A stretch of DNA of 35,606 nucleotides from Verrucomicrobiota bacterium (GTDB lineage Bacteria > Verrucomicrobiota > Verrucomicrobiia > Limisphaerales > JACRJY01), in the NCBI GenBank assembly GCA_016235585.1, contig JACRJY010000142.1, positions 1 through 35,606 of the forward strand. The letters are read 5' to 3'. The position numbers and the translations under genes are program-made. How positions within the stretch are numbered: position 1 is the first letter of the stretch; every line of letters starts with the position of its first letter. The notes under the pieces were generated by a model. It searched no databases. It saw only the letters and a program-made list of their open reading frames with translations, and was not told the DNA's origin. Below are positions 1 through 8,600 of the stretch, piece after piece.

Positions 1-184
1 CCGGGAATTTCTCCGCCGCCGCGAGCAGTTCATCCTTGAACTGCTTGGCGGTGCGCTTGGTCCAGTGGGCGAGTTGATCCGTTGCGGGGTTGTCGCTGGT
101 GAAGAAGGCCAGGTCTTTGGCGAGTTTGATGCCGAGGCCGTCCGTCTCCACGTTGCGGTTGGTGATCATCCAGTATTTTGGCAT
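1..184 (-). CDS. Partial CDS, N-terminus only; possible DUF900-like alpha/beta hydrolase
   Basis: Only the first 61 codons lie in the window; the gene runs off the left edge. It starts at the ATG complementary to 182-184 and begins MPKYWMITNRNVETDG, with no stop before the edge. Openings of the type xYWMITNR followed by a WKK/WTK-type segment occur, from memory, in bacterial alpha/beta hydrolases of the DUF900 kind, but the catalytic part is outside the window, so this is a weak family guess. It starts 37 nt after the stop of the upstream TPR membrane protein on the same strand, so it is probably the last visible gene of the KAP-LRR cluster. It could equally be an unrelated conserved hypothetical. 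Confidence 0.55.
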   Translation of the reverse strand, partial: MPKYWMITNRNVETDGLGIKLAKDLAFFTSDNPATDQLAHWTKRTAKQFKDELLAAAEKFP

Positions 185-221
185 GGGGTGAGGGGGGTGT
201 TGCTGCGGTTTCGTGTCAGAC

Positions 222-1538
222 TTATCCGATTCGTTTTACAAAAGCTTCAACTTCGGGAGACAAGCCAGCTAAGGTGGAGAAGCCTTTAATCGCTCTTGGC
301 GGGAGGTCATCCGGATTGAACAAATATTCAAAGGCGGAAATGTTCTTGGTTTGATTTAACGCCTCAACCGCTGTGGTGTTGTCCCCAGAAAGGACTTTGG
401 CTGTCGCCAGGGCGATTCGGGCAAGGTCGCAGAGTGAGTCAGTCTGGCCGCCGCCAGCCTTCGCATTTTGAATGACCTTCTGGGCCAGCGCTTCACATTC
501 GGAATATTTTTGCGCGTCCAGATAAACGAAGCAAAGGTTGGCCTGGGAAAGCAATTCCTCACTGGAGCTGTTTTTATTCCGGGCGGCCTCTTCGTAGTGT
601 TTTTTGGCGTTGTTGAACCAGCTTAAATCGTCGCCGGGTTTCCAGTTTGGCGGCTGTTGCCAATGGTAGCAAAGCCCCAGGAGGTTGTGGATTTTCCAAA
701 GCATTTCCGGGCGTGGTGACGCGGCCAGGGCTTTTTCCGCATTCTCCACCGCGGCTTTGTAGTTCTGGGCTTGGAACTCATGAAAGGCGAGAATCATCAG
801 ATCCGTCGCGCTGCGCTGGCTGGCGCTCTCATTTTTTACCAATTGAGCCGCAATTTCTAATTGAGCCTTGTCGGCCGGGGCCTGCTGCTCGGAGAGGAGC
901 GGATCTTCCATGGCCCGCTCGGCACCGGATTGGGCCAGTTTTTTCACGATGGCCGTGGTGCGCTCGTCCGCTTCGGAGAATTCCTTCCGCAGGTTTTTCA
1001 CGGCCTCCGGTTCCAGCAGTGCCGCCATGTAGAGCCGCGTCCAGAGGAACACCGCGAGAAAGCCGCACACGCCGAAAAACACAATCAGCGACACGGCAAA
1101 CGCCCGGTCGGCGTCCGTGCCCCCCATCCCGCAGGCAATGAAGTCGCCCAGTTCCTTCATTTTTCCGGGAATCTTGTTGATCTGGGTAAGTCCGGCCCCG
1201 ACCAGAATCTTGGTCAGCCAGTCCGAGATTTGCTCCAGGTTGGTGCTCGGCTCAACGCTCGGTTTGCTGTTCGCACCGTCGTTGTTGCCGCCGCCGTTAT
1301 GACTGGCCTGATTCCGTGCCGTGGCGCGCGGCATGCCGAAAAGAAACCCCAAAAAGCCGCCGGAAGCCATCGAGGCCGCCGCCACCAACAACCCCACGCT
1401 CAACCGCGAATACGAGGGATCGGGAACTGCCGCGTAGAAAATGATTCCGAACAAGCCGACAATAATGACGGCAAAAAGCGTCTTGAACGCCTCCTGATCC
1501 TTCTCGCTGCGATTGGCTGACGAAGTGAAGCCGAACAT
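222..1538 (-). CDS. Membrane protein with three N-terminal TM helices and a C-terminal TPR-like domain
   Basis: 438 aa. Hydrophobic helices lie at about residues 21-38, 46-68 and 147-166. Between the second and third is the conserved-looking stretch GFLFGMPR, then a low-complexity Gly/Asn linker, then TNLEQISDWLTKI followed by VGAGLTQI. That signature recurs, as I recall, in a widespread uncharacterised membrane-protein family often found near bacterial conflict genes. The C-terminal half (about 240-438) is helical with TPR-like spacing (FQAQNYKAAVENAEKAL, YLDAQKYSECEALAQKV), giving a cytoplasmic protein-interaction surface. It lies downstream of the small 55-aa gene (60-nt gap) and 37 nt upstream of the edge-truncated gene, so it is probably co-transcribed with both. 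The specific function is not known; a membrane effector or scaffold for the KAP-LRR protein is inference only. Confidence 0.85.
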   Translation of the reverse strand: MFGFTSSANRSEKDQEAFKTLFAVIIVGLFGIIFYAAVPDPSYSRLSVGLLVAAASMASGGFLGFLFGMPRATARNQASHNGGGNNDGANSKPSVEPSTNLEQISDWLTKILVGAGLTQINKIPGKMKELGDFIACGMGGTDADRAFAVSLIVFFGVCGFLAVFLWTRLYMAALLEPEAVKNLRKEFSEADERTTAIVKKLAQSGAERAMEDPLLSEQQAPADKAQLEIAAQLVKNESASQRSATDLMILAFHEFQAQNYKAAVENAEKALAASPRPEMLWKIHNLLGLCYHWQQPPNWKPGDDLSWFNNAKKHYEEAARNKNSSSEELLSQANLCFVYLDAQKYSECEALAQKVIQNAKAGGGQTDSLCDLARIALATAKVLSGDNTTAVEALNQTKNISAFEYLFNPDDLPPRAIKGFSTLAGLSPEVEAFVKRIG

Positions 1539-1598
1539 GATGGTTCCTCCTTGTGGTTGATGGTTGTGGTGGCGGTCAGGAACTGAAGCGACGACGAC

Positions 1599-1766
1599 CT
1601 ACCCCTTCTGGTAGGTCGCCCGCACCGTCCAGTTGCCGTCGTCCTGTTTGATCTTTTCCACGCGGATGGGATCGTCCGCCATGTAGCCGGCGACGACGGC
1701 GCTCAACCGCGCCGGCGGAACATCGGTGGTTTCGTAGGTTTCGTAGGTGGTTTCTTTTTCGGGCAT
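1599..1766 (-). CDS. Small acidic protein, 55 aa, unknown function
   Basis: This short reading frame starts at the ATG complementary to 1764-1766 and ends at TAG (1599-1601). The start is supported by a strong Shine-Dalgarno sequence, AAGGAGAG, about 5 nt upstream; it is one of the best ribosome-binding sites in the window, so I regard the gene as real despite its size. The protein starts MPEKETTYETYETTDVPP, then has a compact segment (RLSAVVAGYMADDPIRVEKI) and ends with WTVRATYQKG, which looks like a small beta-rich domain. There is no signal peptide, membrane segment or cysteine. It lies 23 nt after the lipoprotein gene and 60 nt before the TPR membrane protein, all on the minus strand. A longer overlapping frame (to 1809) has shadow-like Arg-rich composition and was discarded. 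Confidence 0.75.
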   Translation of the reverse strand: MPEKETTYETYETTDVPPARLSAVVAGYMADDPIRVEKIKQDDGNWTVRATYQKG

Positions 1767-1789
1767 AACTCTCCTTTCGGTTTGGTTTA

Positions 1790-2671
1790 TTATTTGACCG
1801 CCGGGACATTCAACTCACGCACGGCGCGCTGCCGCTGCTGCTTGTATTTGGCATCCTCCAAAAACCGCTCGATGAGCACGCGCTTCTCAAACTTGAACTC
1901 CTCGAATTTCTTCCGCAACGCCTTCAGGTTGTCCTCGTTGATCGGCTTGTCCGGGCCTTGCGGCCAGAGCCAGGCGCGGAGTTGCAGGGCCGCCTCGTCC
2001 TCCTCAAAGCGGATGGAGTCAATTTTCAGCTGCGCGTCCTTTTCCTTCGCCCCGGCGTCGGTCTGGATGGCCTGCAGCGCGCCGAGGAACGTCCCCGCGA
2101 AATAATAGTTGTCCAGATCGGCCAGTGCCTGGGCCAGCGGATAATCGTCCGTGCCCTGCTTCATGCCCGTCAGGATCGGGGCCAGCGCCTCCTTTCGCTG
2201 CGCGTTCATGCTCGTGACCAGCACCGGCACGGTCTTCTCGAAGAAAAAGTTCTTGTCCACCGCCAGCTTGCTGCCGGTCACCCCGGAGGAGACCGCGCCC
2301 AGGATCGTCTTGGTGGCGGCCCCGCCCACGGCGGTGGTGGCGAGGTTCAGCCCCAGTTCGGTGACCTCCGTGCCAAAGTCCAGGCTCTGCTTGGTCACGG
2401 AGAAGCGCGCCACAAACTGGTTGTAGTTCAGGTTGATCAACGCCAGCCGCCCGCCGATGATGTTGTTGCGCCCGGATTTCTTCTCCTCCTCGGTGGCGTT
2501 GCGGGTGAGCGTGTAATAGTTGCTGATCAGCTTGGGCGGCTCGAACTCCTCCTCCAGCGCCTTGATTTGTTTTTTCTCGTCGTAGGACTGGCGGGGGAAG
2601 CCCGGCGTGCCGCAGCCGGCGAGCGCGAGCGCCAGCGGCAGCGCCAGAATGAGGAAGCAGTTTGTTTTCAT
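1790..2671 (-). CDS. Predicted lipoprotein, 293 aa, unknown function
   Basis: The N-terminus MKTNCFLILALPLALALAGC is a type II signal peptide with lipobox LAGC (Cys20), so the protein should be lipid-anchored on the periplasmic side. The mature part is mostly helical, with a charged C-terminal coil (about 235-285, KALRKKFEEFKFEKRVLIERF). A Gly/Ala-rich patch at about 108-132 (LATTAVGGAATKTILGAV) might insert in or contact a membrane. The start is supported by AAAGGTGA a few bases upstream. It lies between the KAP-LRR NTPase gene (220-nt gap) and the 55-aa gene (23 nt). I recognise no family. Placement next to a cytosolic NTPase and an inner-membrane TPR protein suggests an envelope-spanning arrangement, which is inference. 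Confidence 0.85.
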   Translation of the reverse strand: MKTNCFLILALPLALALAGCGTPGFPRQSYDEKKQIKALEEEFEPPKLISNYYTLTRNATEEEKKSGRNNIIGGRLALINLNYNQFVARFSVTKQSLDFGTEVTELGLNLATTAVGGAATKTILGAVSSGVTGSKLAVDKNFFFEKTVPVLVTSMNAQRKEALAPILTGMKQGTDDYPLAQALADLDNYYFAGTFLGALQAIQTDAGAKEKDAQLKIDSIRFEEDEAALQLRAWLWPQGPDKPINEDNLKALRKKFEEFKFEKRVLIERFLEDAKYKQQRQRAVRELNVPAVK

Positions 2672-2891
2672 GGTTCACCTTTCGCAGCGTTTGCAGTTCA
2701 TTATTTTTCCATTGAACGCGCCTACTTTGACCCCAATTGCGGAAAACCGTCTATACGTGAATACCGATCCCCCCACCCCCCTGTCTGAAATCGCGTGCCG
2801 GCACCTTGGGCGGCAAAAATGAGGGCGGGTGCTCTTAAAAACCGAAGTGACAGTAACGCGGGCGGCGGATTTGGCGGGAGCGGTCGAAAAT

Positions 2892-5465
2892 CTAGCGGCG
2901 GATTTTTGTGTTTGGCAGCGCCCGCTTAAGCTTCTCGAATCCCTTGTCCGTGATCTGCGTGTCCGTCAAGTCGAGCAATAGGAGGGCGGTGAGCTTTTCC
3001 AAGGAGTGCAGTCCATTGTCTGTGATCTTCGCGCCCCTCAAGTTGAGCGATTTGAGAGCGGGGAGCTTGGCCAACGCCGTGAGTCCCGTGTCCGTGATGT
3101 TCGTGCCGCCCAAGTTGAGCGATTGGAGGGCGGGGAGCTTGGCCAACGCCGTGAGTCCCGCGTCCGTGATCTTCGTGTGCATCAAGCCGAGCGATTGGAG
3201 GGCGGGGAGCTTTGCCAACGCCCTGAGTTCCGCGTCCGTGATGTTCGTGCCCATCAAGTTGAGCGATTGGAGGGCGGGGAGCTTTGCCAACGCCGTGAGT
3301 TCCGCGTCCGTGATCTTCGTGAAGCTCAATACGAGCGATTTGAGAGCCCGGAGCTTGGCCAACGCCGTGAGTCCCGCGTCCGTGATCTTCGTGCCGATCA
3401 AGCCGAGCGATTTGAGGGCGGTGAGCTTGCCCAACGCCGTGAGTCCCGCGCCCGTGATCTTCGTGCCGCCTAAGTCGAGAGATTGGAGGGCGGGGAGCTT
3501 TTCCAGCGATGCCAATCCCGTGTCCGTGATATTCGTGCCCCACAAGTCGAGCGATTGGAGGGCGGGGAGCTTTGCCAACGCCGTGAGTCCCGCGTCCGTG
3601 ATGTTCGTGCCCATCAAGTTGAGCGATTGGAGGGCGGGGAGCTTTGCCAAACAGTTCAAGTCCGCGTCGGTGATATCAGAATGTGAAAAGTCCAGCTTCT
3701 GGACCGTTGCCAAGTCCGCGGCCGTCAGTTGATCCACGGCTTTGTCCAGCGCCTTTGCGACCCGTCCACGAATCAGGTCAGGCAGGGCGCTCAAAATGTC
3801 GGGTGAACTGACGCTGGGTGCGGCGTGAGCAACCCCCGGTTCCGTTGCCACCGGCTTGGGTAGTTCCAGATTCGGCGTGGATTGTGCGACCTCGGCCGAG
3901 AAGGGAATCTGCAGCAACTGCCAGAGCAGTTCCTCGGCGAAGAGCAATTGCTTGTCCACGGGTTTGCCGTCGTCACCCGCGAGCTTTTCATTTTTCAGCG
4001 CTTCATATTCTTGCTCCAATTTTCCGTCTTCATGTTCCGAATCCAGCAGCCTTTGCACCAGTTCAATTCCCTGCTCTCGCGTGGTTTCGGGGCGGTTGAC
4101 CTTTTTCTTCACTTCTTCGAGCAGTCCCGACATCGCTTCCCCCGCACTCGCTCTGGTCAGAATCGCGGGGCGGAATTTTGGTTCTTTTTGAACCAATCCA
4201 GACCACTGCTCAAACCACTTCAGCACGGCCTTCTTGAGCAGCAGGTTTGAGCTGCGGCCAAACCGCCACTCGACAATTTTTTGCACGAGGAAGAACTGCA
4301 CGCCTTGGGCAAAGAGCGGGGCACTGTTGTTCTTCGCCTTCAAACTGGCGTTGTCTGCCGCCGCGCGGCCGCGCAGGAGCGCGCTGTTGAGCAGGCGCTT
4401 GAGTTCGCGCGGGTTGCCCTTGGCCAGTTCGCTGATGCCCTCCTCCAGAATTGTTCGGTGTTCGTCAGCCAGATTGCTATTCCAGTAGCCGCCGGTGGAG
4501 AAATGCAGGTTTATTATTTGATATTTGTAAAACTCCTCCATCTGCGACTGGCTGGGCGAGACTTGGACTTCGACTTGAAAAATCTTGTCGAGGTATTTCT
4601 CCGCCTTGTCCGCGCCCAGCCCATGCACCTCGTAATGTTTGACGACCACCTTATCCACCACCGCACGGTCCAGCCCGACGACGAAGACGATTTGCGGGAT
4701 GTTGAGGTAGAGCTTGAGGGCTTCGAGCACTTCGAGCGTGACCACGGGCAGGCAGCGGTCGAGGTCGTCAATGAACAGTGCGAGGCGGTCGCCGTCCTTG
4801 AGGAACTCCGCCACCCAAGTCTTGAGGGTGTCCTCGAACTGGTTAAGATAGGCCTTCTCCGGGTGGCCGGCCTTGTCGAACTCCTCGTAAATCTCGCGGA
4901 ACATCTCGCCCTTGATGGAGACCTCGGCCCCGGCGGCAACGCCGTCGGCCTTCAACTTCAGCTCGGTGCCGGCGAGCGCGTGCAGGAAGCCTTTGCCGAG
5001 GAACGCGCCGAACTTCCGCGCGGCCTCCTTCATCCGGGGGACGAAGTTCTGCTGGTCCAGGTTTTCGGCGGCGAAGAGCGAGAGGATGACTTCGGAGATG
5101 ATGCCGCGCCAGACATCCTCGCGCGAATGATACTTCCACGGATCGAACCACACGGGAAAAACGCGGGGATGGATTTCGTCTTTTTCTTTTGGTCTTTTAT
5201 AGATGCGCTGTTCATTGGGCAGCGCGTTCCAGAGTTTCAACTGGCATTCCAGCCAGTGCAGGGCGGAGGTCTTGCCCGTGCCCCAGTCGCCGTAAAGGGC
5301 GACGGTGATGGGGCACTTGGTGAGGTGGTGGCGCAGGATGTCCAGCACGGCGGAGAGGCGGCTCTCCAGTCCCAGCAGGTCTTCGGGAAGGGTCTGCGAG
5401 GGGCGATCCGAAAGGATCGTCATTTGAGGCGGTTGACTTCCGAGCTGGATTTTTTCCACAGCCAT
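2892..5465 (-). CDS. KAP family P-loop NTPase with C-terminal leucine-rich repeats
   Basis: 857 aa. Walker A is GDWGTGKT (59-66), followed by the KAP-typical FPVWFDPWKY (103-112). Walker B is LALFIDDLDRC (228-238), and FVVGLDR (261-267) looks like a sensor. A helical region follows (about 290-540), then eleven 24-residue leucine-rich repeats (585-848) of the form LPALQSLxLxGTxITDAGLTALAK, ending in a short cap (NTKIRR). Many KAP NTPases carry TM helices between Walker A and B; here that interval (about 130-225) has no clear TM segment, so the protein is probably cytosolic. KAP proteins include F-plasmid PifA, which excludes phage T7, and NTPase-LRR architecture resembles STAND/NLR-type sensors. 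A role in defence or signalling is therefore plausible but unproven. The start at 5465 is supported by a promoter-like TTGACA just upstream; no Shine-Dalgarno is visible. First gene of the minus-strand cluster. Confidence 0.9.
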   Translation of the reverse strand: MAVEKIQLGSQPPQMTILSDRPSQTLPEDLLGLESRLSAVLDILRHHLTKCPITVALYGDWGTGKTSALHWLECQLKLWNALPNEQRIYKRPKEKDEIHPRVFPVWFDPWKYHSREDVWRGIISEVILSLFAAENLDQQNFVPRMKEAARKFGAFLGKGFLHALAGTELKLKADGVAAGAEVSIKGEMFREIYEEFDKAGHPEKAYLNQFEDTLKTWVAEFLKDGDRLALFIDDLDRCLPVVTLEVLEALKLYLNIPQIVFVVGLDRAVVDKVVVKHYEVHGLGADKAEKYLDKIFQVEVQVSPSQSQMEEFYKYQIINLHFSTGGYWNSNLADEHRTILEEGISELAKGNPRELKRLLNSALLRGRAAADNASLKAKNNSAPLFAQGVQFFLVQKIVEWRFGRSSNLLLKKAVLKWFEQWSGLVQKEPKFRPAILTRASAGEAMSGLLEEVKKKVNRPETTREQGIELVQRLLDSEHEDGKLEQEYEALKNEKLAGDDGKPVDKQLLFAEELLWQLLQIPFSAEVAQSTPNLELPKPVATEPGVAHAAPSVSSPDILSALPDLIRGRVAKALDKAVDQLTAADLATVQKLDFSHSDITDADLNCLAKLPALQSLNLMGTNITDAGLTALAKLPALQSLDLWGTNITDTGLASLEKLPALQSLDLGGTKITGAGLTALGKLTALKSLGLIGTKITDAGLTALAKLRALKSLVLSFTKITDAELTALAKLPALQSLNLMGTNITDAELRALAKLPALQSLGLMHTKITDAGLTALAKLPALQSLNLGGTNITDTGLTALAKLPALKSLNLRGAKITDNGLHSLEKLTALLLLDLTDTQITDKGFEKLKRALPNTKIRR
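2922..3713 (-). repeat. Eleven tandem 72-bp leucine-rich-repeat units
   Basis: The units are exact 72-bp periods encoding 24-aa LRRs of the KAP protein. Nucleotide conservation exceeds what the protein needs: 3230-3290 and 3590-3650, five units apart (360 bp), are identical over 61 nt. This points to recent unit duplication or gene conversion within the array. Confidence 0.92.
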
Positions 5466-5475
5466 GGCTGCGGCG

Positions 5476-5503
5476 AGTGTGGCAGGAAAATGAAGCGTGT
5501 CAA
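5476..5503 (-). promoter_or_regulatory. Possible promoter of the KAP-LRR cluster
   Basis: On the minus strand TTGACA (5498-5503) is a perfect -35 hexamer, followed after 16 nt by CACACT (5476-5481), a poor -10. The -10 ends 10 nt before the ATG at 5465, predicting a leader of about 3 nt, as for other genes here. The weak -10 makes this tentative. Confidence 0.4.
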
Positions 5504-5608
5504 TTCGGGTTCAAATCGGCTGGCGGAGTTGTTGAACGGGATTTTCAAGTAGGGCGGTCGCGTCTTTTGTTCCAACAGCCAAGCGGGTTTTTCCGCCCAA
5601 GTCTGGCA

Positions 5609-5637
5609 TTGCCAAAGGGCGGGCTGCCCTTTATACA
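5609..5637 (+). promoter_or_regulatory. Sigma-70-like promoter of the coiled-coil/TPR gene
   Basis: TTGCCA (5609-5614), a 17-nt spacer, and TATACA (5632-5637). The -10 ends only 8 nt before the GTG start at 5646, so transcription should begin at or within about 2 nt of the start codon. Confidence 0.7.
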
Positions 5638-5645
5638 CTCACGCT

Positions 5646-8600
5646 GTGCATCGTTTGACGACAATTGTGTGCGGCCTGCTGCTGGCGGCGACGCTCGCGG
5701 GCCGCGCCGTGGAAGAGCCGGACAAGGAATATGTCCGCATCTACCGGCTCATTCAGGAGGCCGACCTGCTGCGCCAGAGCCGGCAGGAAAAACCGGCGCT
5801 GGAAAAATTCAACGAGTCCAAGAGCGCCCTCGAAAAACTCCAGCTCGAAAACCCCGACTGGTATTCCAAGGTCGTCCAGTTCCGGCTGAACTACGTCAAC
5901 GACCGCCTCAAGCAGATGGCCGCCGCCGCCGAGGGTGTGAAGCCTTCCGCCGTGCCGCTCATCACCCCGCCCGGCGGCCGCTCGACCGAGACGGAGCAGC
6001 AGCTTGCCACGCTGGTCGCCGAGATGACCAAGCTGCGCGCGGAAAAGACGGAACTGGAGACGCGCCTGCGCGAGGCCCAGCTCACCGCCAGCACCGCCGC
6101 CGTCCGCGACCTCGCCAAGGCCGAGGAAAAAGTCCGCAGCATCCAGCGGGAGAATGATCTGCTCAAGGCCGACATCGAGCAGCAGCAGAAGCGCATCACC
6201 GGGATGGTGGAGCCGGCGAAACTGGAGGAGGCGCAGAAGTCGCTCGCCGAGGCGACGCGCAAGCTGGAGGAACAGTCCAAGACCAACGCCGCGCTCGGCT
6301 CGCTCGCCACGGTCAACGAGCAGCTTCGCAAGCAACTGGCCGATGCCGCCGAACAGAAAAACGCCGAGAGCGAGAAGGGCAAACAGGCACAGCAGCAGGT
6401 GGAAAAGCTCAAGGCCGACCTCACGGCGCTGGACAAGCAGTTGAAGCAGGCGCAGACCGACACCAGCCGGGCCGCGCTGTTGAAACAGGAGCAGCAAAAA
6501 GTGGCGGAGCTGGAGAAGCAGCTGCTCTCACTTTCGCCGCTCAAGTCCGCCAACGAGCAGCTCCAAAGGCAACTCGCCGACGCCGCAGAGAAGCGCGCGA
6601 CGCAGGCGCAGGCGTTGACGCAGGCGCAGGCCGAAGTGGACGCGCAGAAAAAGCTGGTTCAAACGCTCGAAACCAAGCAGGCCGACGAGGCGCGCAAGGC
6701 GGCGGCGGCGCAAAAGCAGTTGGAGGAACTTCAGCAGCAGATGACGGCGGGCACCGCGTCCGTGCAGGCTGTGAATGAGCAGCTCAAGAGACAACTGGCC
6801 GACGCCGAGAAGAAGCGGACGGCGCAGGAGCAGACATTGACGGGCGCGCAGGCTGATTTGGAAGCGCAGAAGAAGCTCGTGGCATCACTCGAGGGCAAGC
6901 AGGCCGAGGAAGCCCGCAAGGCGGCGGCGGCGCAGAAGCAGTTGGAGGAACTCCAGAAGCAGATGACGGCGGGCACCACGTCCGTGCAAGCCGCGAATGA
7001 CCAGCTCAAAAAGCAGCTCGCCGACGCCGAAGCCAAGCGCGCGGCGCAGGCGCAGTCGTTGACGCAGGCGCAGGCCGAAGTGGACGCGCAGAAGAAATTG
7101 GTGGCATCACTTGAGGGCAAGCAGGCCGAGGAGGCCCGCAAGGCGGCGGCGGCGCAAAAGCAGTTGGAGGAACTTCAGAAGCAGATGACGGCGGGCACCG
7201 CGTCCGTGCAAGCTGCGAATGACCAGCTCAAAAAACAGCTCGCCGACGCCGAGAAGTCCCGCGCGGCGCAGGAGAAGGCGCTCGCGACCGCGCGGAAGGA
7301 TTTGGCGGCGCAGGAAAAAACGCTGGAGCAGGCGCAAAAGGACGCGGCGCAGGTGCGGAAGGATTACGAAGCCCAGCAGGCCCGCGTGAAGTCGCTCGAA
7401 TCCGGCCAGACGCAGCAGGCGGGGCTGGTCGCCCAGGCGCAAAAGGAGCTGGCCCAGCTCAAGGCGGACAACGCGGATTTGCAGCAGCGCCTCAAGGCGG
7501 CGGCGGCCAAGGACAGCGGCATGGTGGCCCGCGAGGAGCTGGCGAAGAACGAGGCGAAGCTCCGTTCCCTGCAAACCGAGAACGACCAGCTCAAGCAGAC
7601 CTTGAAATCCCAGCAGACGCAGATGACTTCGCTCGCCAGCCGCAGCGAGCTGGAAGCCGCGCAGAAGGCGCTGGCCGAGGCGAACAAAACCATCGCCGCG
7701 CAGGAAAAATCCCAGGCCGCGCTCGATTCCGCCACGCAGACGCTGCGGCTCCAGACGGCGGAACTCAAAAAAGCGGACGCGGCCCGCACCCAGGCGGAGA
7801 GCCGGATGGAGAGCCTTTCCAAAGAGCTGGAAAAAGCCAGGGTTGACCTCGCCAGCCAGCAGTCCCTCGCCGCGAACCAGGAGAGCGAGCGCCGGCGGCA
7901 GGCGGAGAAGCTGAAGGACAACGCGAAGGAGATTGAGAAGCTCAACAAGGAGCGGGCCAGCATGGAGGCGCGCCTGCGCGAACTGCGCCCGGGCGTCTTC
8001 CCCGACGCCGGGGAGGTGGTGAAGCTGGAGCAGCGCGCCGCCAGCCTGAAGGCGGAGAATGATTCTCTGCGCGCCGAGATCGCCCAGCAGCAGCTTCGCG
8101 CAAGCCGGATGGTGGACGTGGCCCGGCTGGAGGCGGCGCAAAACTCCCTCGCCGCCGCCAACCGCCAGCTGGCGGAACAGAACAAGAGCCTCGCCCAGCT
8201 TGGCTCGCTGCAGGCCGCCAACGACAACCTGCGCCGCCAGTTGTCCGACATGGCCCGCAATCGTGACGGGCGTTCCCGGACGGAAGTCTCGGGCGGTGGA
8301 TCGAGTTCCGATTTGCAGGCCGCCGGTTCCGAGATTGCCAGTCAAGAGCGGCTCATCCGGCAGTTGCGCTCCGAGAAGGAGTCGCTGGCCGGGGAACTGG
8401 AGAAGGCCAACCGCAACCTGGTTGGGATGCGCAACAACGCGCCCACCCGCCGGACGGTGGATGCCGCTCCTGCCGCCAGCCGGACGCCCGACGCCGGCGC
8501 GAAACAGGAGTTCGCCAAGGTGGCGGCGCGCGTGCAGTCGCTCGAAGGCGAAAACCGCCGCCTGCTCGCCGAACGGAACTCGATGGCCGAGGAATTGTTC

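Noticed and set aside
2908-3732. Plus-strand open frames with repeated peptides opposite the LRR region.
   Set aside because: They are the reverse complement of the LRR units; KAP-LRR in the minus frame explains them.
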